From contig NZ_CP064032.1 of NCBI RefSeq assembly GCF_049532905.1, positions 2,666,001 to 2,730,000 of the forward strand: a stretch of 64,000 bases of DNA, read 5' to 3'. Shown piece after piece: positions 60,731 to 64,000 of the stretch; the first letter of the stretch is position 1, and every line of letters begins with the position of its first letter. This stretch comes from Dyella_B nitratireducens. Lineage in GTDB: Bacteria > Pseudomonadota > Gammaproteobacteria > Xanthomonadales > Rhodanobacteraceae. The notes under the pieces were generated by a model. That model saw only the letters and a list, made by a program, of their open reading frames with translations, did not search any database and was not told the DNA's origin. The translations under genes were made by a program, and so were the position numbers.

Positions 60731-60805
60731 CGTAGGTTGGGGTGCAAACCCCAACATACCGATCCGATGGACATGGCGATGTTGGGGTTTGCACCCCAAC
60801 CTACG
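60731..60805. repeat. REP-like palindrome, family A copy 4
   Basis: The best preserved copy: CGTAGGTTGGGGTGCAAACC with an exact complementary right arm (GGTTTGCACCCCAACCTACG). It starts 4 bp after the FUSC stop codon. Confidence 0.92.
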
Positions 60806-60934
60806 AAAGAGGCGCCATTCTGTCCCGATATAGCGCCAGACCCCATGCACCAACCACCAACCTGACAAAACCGTCATAGACGTCTCCCTCCAATCAGCGG
60901 ATAGTTACACTCACCTCTGAGCGCACCACACACA

Positions 60935-61053
60935 ACTCCGAGACACCCGGCCTAAGGTTCCCTCACCCGGAATACGGCCAGGCGTCCGTGATCCCCTTAG
61001 GGACCACCAGGGCGACCGCGGAAACGCGACCGCCTCCCCACTTGGAAAGGAGC
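60935..61053 (+). promoter_or_regulatory. Probable Moco (molybdenum cofactor) riboswitch
   Basis: The 120 nt leader of moaA contains paired segments CCTAAGG/CCTTAGG (about 60951 and 60994), GACCGC-GGAAAC-GCGACC near the end, and the terminal CGCCTCCCC followed by GGAAAGGAG. The last element overlaps the moaA ribosome site and resembles the Moco RNA motif known upstream of moaA operons. Ligand-bound folding would hide the AAGGAG. Assignment is from memory of the motif and needs a covariance search. Confidence 0.6.
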
Positions 61054-61061
61054 AAAGATGC

Positions 61062-62045
61062 ATGTCCCCGCTGGCTGATCGCTACGGCCGTCGGTTTCCG
61101 TATTTGCGGTTGTCGATCATTCCTGCGTGCAATTTCCGTTGCACGTATTGCTTGCCGCACGGCTATCACGCCGAGGCGAATGCCGCCGCGCCGCTATCCC
61201 TGCCGGAGATCACGCGACTGCTGCGCGGCTTTACGGAACTGGGCATGCACAAGCTGCGCATCACCGGCGGCGAACCGAGCGTGCGCAAGGACCTGACGGA
61301 CATCCTGCGTACTGCCGCAGCCGTACCCGGCATCACCAAGCTGGCGATGACCACCAACGGCACCTTGCTCAGCCGCCACTTGCACGAGTGGATGGATGCC
61401 GGCCTCAACGCCATCAACGTCAGTGTGGACAGCCTGGATCGCGCAGCCTTCGCCCGCATCACTGGACATGACCGGCTGGACGACATCCTGCACGGCGTCG
61501 ACATGGCGCTGGCTGCCGGCTTGCCTTCGGTGAAACTCAATGCGGTATTGCTGCGCGACGTCAACGACCAACAATTGCCGGCCTGGCTGGATTACCTGCG
61601 CGACCGTCGCATTGGCGTGCGCTTTATCGAACTGATGCAGACCGGCGACAACCTGTCGTTCTTCCACGACCACCACGTACGTGCGGAAACCCTGGAAGCC
61701 GAACTGCTAGCACACGGCTGGCAGGTCCTGCCGCGTGCCGCCGACGCTGGCCCCGCGCGCGAATACCGTCATCCGGACTACGCCGGCCGCATCGGCATCA
61801 TCGCGCCGTATTCCAAGGATTTCTGCACGGGTTGCAACCGCCTGCGCGTCACGGCGACCGGCGATCTGCGGCTCTGCCTGTTCGGCGAATTCGGCATTCC
61901 CTTGCGTCCGCTGCTGCAGTCGGACGACCAGGTCGAAGACCTGGTACGCGCCATCGGTGGCCAGATCGGCCGCAAGGAACAGGGGCACTTCCTGCACGAA
62001 GGCCGCACCGGCATTACACCTCATCTTGCATCTACCGGAGGCTGA
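61062..62045 (+). CDS. moaA: GTP 3',8-cyclase (radical SAM)
   Basis: 327 aa, ATG 61062 with AAGGAG 9 bp upstream. The N-terminal [4Fe-4S]-AdoMet motif CNFRCTYC uses Cys23, 27 and 30. ITGGEPSVRKDL follows, and the C-terminal second cluster is CTGCNRLRVTATGDLRLCLFGE. The protein ends STGG, the conserved double-Gly tail needed for activity. It converts GTP to 3',8-cyclo-7,8-dihydro-GTP, the first step of molybdopterin synthesis, with MoaC next. First gene of the operon. Confidence 0.95.
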   Translation: MSPLADRYGRRFPYLRLSIIPACNFRCTYCLPHGYHAEANAAAPLSLPEITRLLRGFTELGMHKLRITGGEPSVRKDLTDILRTAAAVPGITKLAMTTNGTLLSRHLHEWMDAGLNAINVSVDSLDRAAFARITGHDRLDDILHGVDMALAAGLPSVKLNAVLLRDVNDQQLPAWLDYLRDRRIGVRFIELMQTGDNLSFFHDHHVRAETLEAELLAHGWQVLPRAADAGPAREYRHPDYAGRIGIIAPYSKDFCTGCNRLRVTATGDLRLCLFGEFGIPLRPLLQSDDQVEDLVRAIGGQIGRKEQGHFLHEGRTGITPHLASTGG

Positions 62046-62048
62046 TTC

Positions 62049-63050
62049 ATGCATGAGCGCGAGGATGGCGCCCATTTTCATATGGCAGATGTGCGCCGCA
62101 AACGCATCACTGCGCGACGAGCAGTGGCAATTGGCGAATTGAGCGCAGGTGCCGACGCTTTTGCGCAAATCGTCGAACGGCGCCTACCGAAGGGCGACGC
62201 CATGGTGATGGCGGAAATCGCCGGCCTGCAAGGCGCGAAGAACGCCTCGCAACTGATGCCGCTATGCCATCCGCTGCCATTGGAATACATCGACGTGCGC
62301 TGCGAGCCGGTGAGCGAGCGCCACGCCATCCGCGTTTACTGCGAAGTCGCGACGTTTGCCCGCACCGGCGTGGAGATGGAAGCACTGGCCGGCGCGAGTG
62401 CTGCCCTGCTTACGCTTTACGATCTGACCAAACCGGTGGAACCCGCACTTTCATTCGGTGGCGTGCGTTTGCTGTTCAAGGAAGGCGGCAAGAAAGGCTT
62501 GTGGCTGCATCCGGATGGCATGAGCGACGCGGAGCGCGAACACTACAAGCCGCGCGGCCTGGCAAAACTCGACGGCATCAGCGCTGCAGTCATCACGCTG
62601 AGCGACCGCGCAAGCCGTGGCGAATACACGGATGCTTCCGGCCCACTCTTGGTCGAACGCCTGCGCGAACTGGGCGCGGACGTGCATGACGTCGAGCTGC
62701 ATCCGGACGAACCTGCACCACTCGCCGCACGCCTGCGCGAACTGGCCGGCAGCGGTATCAAACTGATTCTCTGCACCGGCGGCACCGGCCTCGGACCGCG
62801 CGATCGCACACCCGAAGCGCTGGCGATGGCGGCAGATCGCCACGTCGACGGCATCGGCGAACTGTTCCGCAGCGAAAGCAGCCAGCACACGCCGATGGCC
62901 TGGCTGAGCCGCGCGGATGCGGTGCTGGTCGGCAGCACGCTGGTGATCGCGCTGCCCGGCAGCGCGAAGGCAGTAGCACAAGGCATGGATATTCTGGCGC
63001 CCATCCTCGCGCATGCGATAAGCATGGCCGCAGGCGGAGGACACGCATGA
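62049..63050 (+). CDS. moaCB: Bifunctional MoaC-MoaB fusion
   Basis: 333 aa. The N-terminal ~155 residues are MoaC (cyclic pyranopterin monophosphate synthase), with KGDAMVMAEIAGLQGAKNAS, LMPLCHPLPLEYIDV and EMEALAGASAALLTLYDLTK. From about residue 175 comes a MoaB/MogA-type domain (ISAAVITLSDRASRGEYTDA, LCTGGTGLGPRDRTPEALA, ALPGSAKAVAQGMDIL) for molybdopterin adenylylation. Starts 3 bp after moaA and overlaps moeA by ATGA. Such fusions are known in Xanthomonas relatives. Confidence 0.92.
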   Translation: MHEREDGAHFHMADVRRKRITARRAVAIGELSAGADAFAQIVERRLPKGDAMVMAEIAGLQGAKNASQLMPLCHPLPLEYIDVRCEPVSERHAIRVYCEVATFARTGVEMEALAGASAALLTLYDLTKPVEPALSFGGVRLLFKEGGKKGLWLHPDGMSDAEREHYKPRGLAKLDGISAAVITLSDRASRGEYTDASGPLLVERLRELGADVHDVELHPDEPAPLAARLRELAGSGIKLILCTGGTGLGPRDRTPEALAMAADRHVDGIGELFRSESSQHTPMAWLSRADAVLVGSTLVIALPGSAKAVAQGMDILAPILAHAISMAAGGGHA

Positions 63051-64000
63051 GCCAGGACACGCTCGCCTACGACGAAGCCTTGCGCATCGTGCTCGGTGCC
63101 AGCGCGAAACTCGGCACGGAAGATTGCTCGCTCAGTGCATGCCTTGGTCGTGTGCTTGCCGAGCCGGTGATCAGCGCCGTCAACCTGCCGCCCTTCGACA
63201 ACTCCGCCATGGATGGTTTTGCGCTGAGCGGCAGCTCCATCGTTCCGGCAGGCACCGAACTGGCTATCGAAGGCGAACAAGCCGCCGGCGACGGCGTTGT
63301 GCACGCCGGCATCGGCGCGTGGGAAATCATGACCGGCGCGCGCATTCCCGATGGGCTCGATCGCGTGATTCCGGTCGAACAGACCGAACGCTTCGCGCCA
63401 TCGCGTGTCCGTTTGCTGGCCGACGTCACGCCCGGCCAGAACGTGCGCACGGCAGGTTCGGATGTGGCGTGCGGCGAAACCTTGCTGGACGCCGGCATCG
63501 CGCTGCAAGCGCAGCACCTGATGCTGCTTGCAGCACTCGGCATCGCAAACGTGACGGTAACCGAGCGGCCGCGAGTGGCGGTGATCTGCACCGGCCGCGA
63601 GCTGGTCGACGATCCCGCGCAAGCGTTGGAACCGGGGCAGATCCGCAATTCCAACGGCCCCTTCCTGGCTGCACGCCTGCCACTGGCTGGTGCCGACGTG
63701 GTGCACGTGGAAACGGTAGGTGACGATACGGATGCCTTCGAATCCGCCATGCGCCGCGCGCTAAGCGCAGGCGCAAAGGTCATCGTGACCAGCGGCGCCG
63801 TCTCCATGGGCCGCTACGATTTCGTGCCGCACGCACTGCAACGTCTTGGCGCGCAAACGCTGTTTCATAAAGTGGCCATACGCCCGGGCAAGCCACTGCT
63901 GTTCGCGCGCTTGCCCGGTGACGTGTTGCTGTTCGGTTTGCCGGGCAATCCCATCGCCGTGGCCGTCGGACTGCGTTTCTTCGTGGAGCCGGCGCTACGC
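63047..64000 (+). CDS. moeA: Molybdopterin molybdotransferase, 5' part (runs off the right edge)
   Basis: 318 codons are visible from ATG 63047 (MSQDTLAYDEALRIVLGASA), which overlaps the moaCB stop. The MoeA blocks NLPPFDNSAMDGFAL, IMTGARIPDGLDRVIPVEQT, VICTGRELVDDPAQALEPGQ, VTSGAVSMGRYDF and FGLPGNPIAV are all present in order. It inserts molybdate into adenylylated molybdopterin. About 80-90 residues of the C-terminal domain lie beyond the window. Confidence 0.95.
   Translation, partial: MSQDTLAYDEALRIVLGASAKLGTEDCSLSACLGRVLAEPVISAVNLPPFDNSAMDGFALSGSSIVPAGTELAIEGEQAAGDGVVHAGIGAWEIMTGARIPDGLDRVIPVEQTERFAPSRVRLLADVTPGQNVRTAGSDVACGETLLDAGIALQAQHLMLLAALGIANVTVTERPRVAVICTGRELVDDPAQALEPGQIRNSNGPFLAARLPLAGADVVHVETVGDDTDAFESAMRRALSAGAKVIVTSGAVSMGRYDFVPHALQRLGAQTLFHKVAIRPGKPLLFARLPGDVLLFGLPGNPIAVAVGLRFFVEPALR

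Overview
The window is about 64 kb of a GC-rich gammaproteobacterial chromosome. Several traits point to the Xanthomonadales, most likely Rhodanobacteraceae (Dyella, Rhodanobacter or Luteibacter-like). These are a methionine synthase split into two genes, a MoaC-MoaB fusion, an NAD-type 180-kDa glutamate dehydrogenase, a fused substrate-binding/permease osmoprotectant transporter, and dispersed intergenic palindromes. The taxonomic placement is inference; no 16S gene is present.

Layout. 1-7.6 kb: the 5' part of a glutaryl-CoA dehydrogenase gene, then a leftward five-gene catabolic operon (porin, AldA-like aldehyde dehydrogenase, MFS carrier, enolase-superfamily dehydratase, GMC oxidoreductase) that looks built to import and oxidise a sugar acid or alcohol. 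8-18.7 kb: an EamA carrier and an MdtABC-type RND efflux operon with its own outer-membrane factor. 18.7-26.5 kb: aldo/keto reductase, 5'-nucleotidase, NAD kinase and NAD-glutamate dehydrogenase. 27-31.5 kb: an AcrAB-type efflux pair ending in a strong terminator.

31,480-39,087 is the most notable region. It is a 7.6-kb transposon with 25-bp perfect terminal inverted repeats and an 8-bp target duplication (TTTCCGAT). It carries an IS1595-family transposase, a coiled-coil/winged-helix protein, an exonuclease-like fragment with a COG4190-type regulator, and a leftward operon of HerA-like ATPase, NurA-like nuclease with an internal zinc ribbon, and a D12-class DNA adenine methylase. I read it as a complete transposon carrying a probable restriction/defence module.

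39-46.6 kb: acyl-CoA dehydrogenase, a VapC/Phd toxin-antitoxin pair, a SahR-like regulator joined to split metH, and a small LAB_N membrane protein. A tRNA-Val(CAC) gene at 46.69 kb, with a near-consensus promoter, marks the left edge of a roughly 2.8-kb AT-richer islet. A diverged copy of the tRNA 3' end lies at its right edge (49.49 kb). The islet holds a miniature RHS deaminase toxin, a DUF416 candidate immunity gene and a frameshifted relic.

49.5-56.1 kb is a loose run of small stress-type genes: a KGG protein, DUF4142, two receiver-only regulators, a four-helix-bundle protein, a lipoprotein, a metallothionein-like protein, a LigD fragment and small conserved proteins. 56.1-64 kb holds an osmoprotectant ABC transporter, a YccS/FUSC membrane protein, and a molybdenum-cofactor operon (moaA, moaCB, moeA cut by the window edge) behind a probable Moco riboswitch. 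Three families of intergenic palindromes recur across the core-genome parts. No CRISPR array or rRNA was seen.
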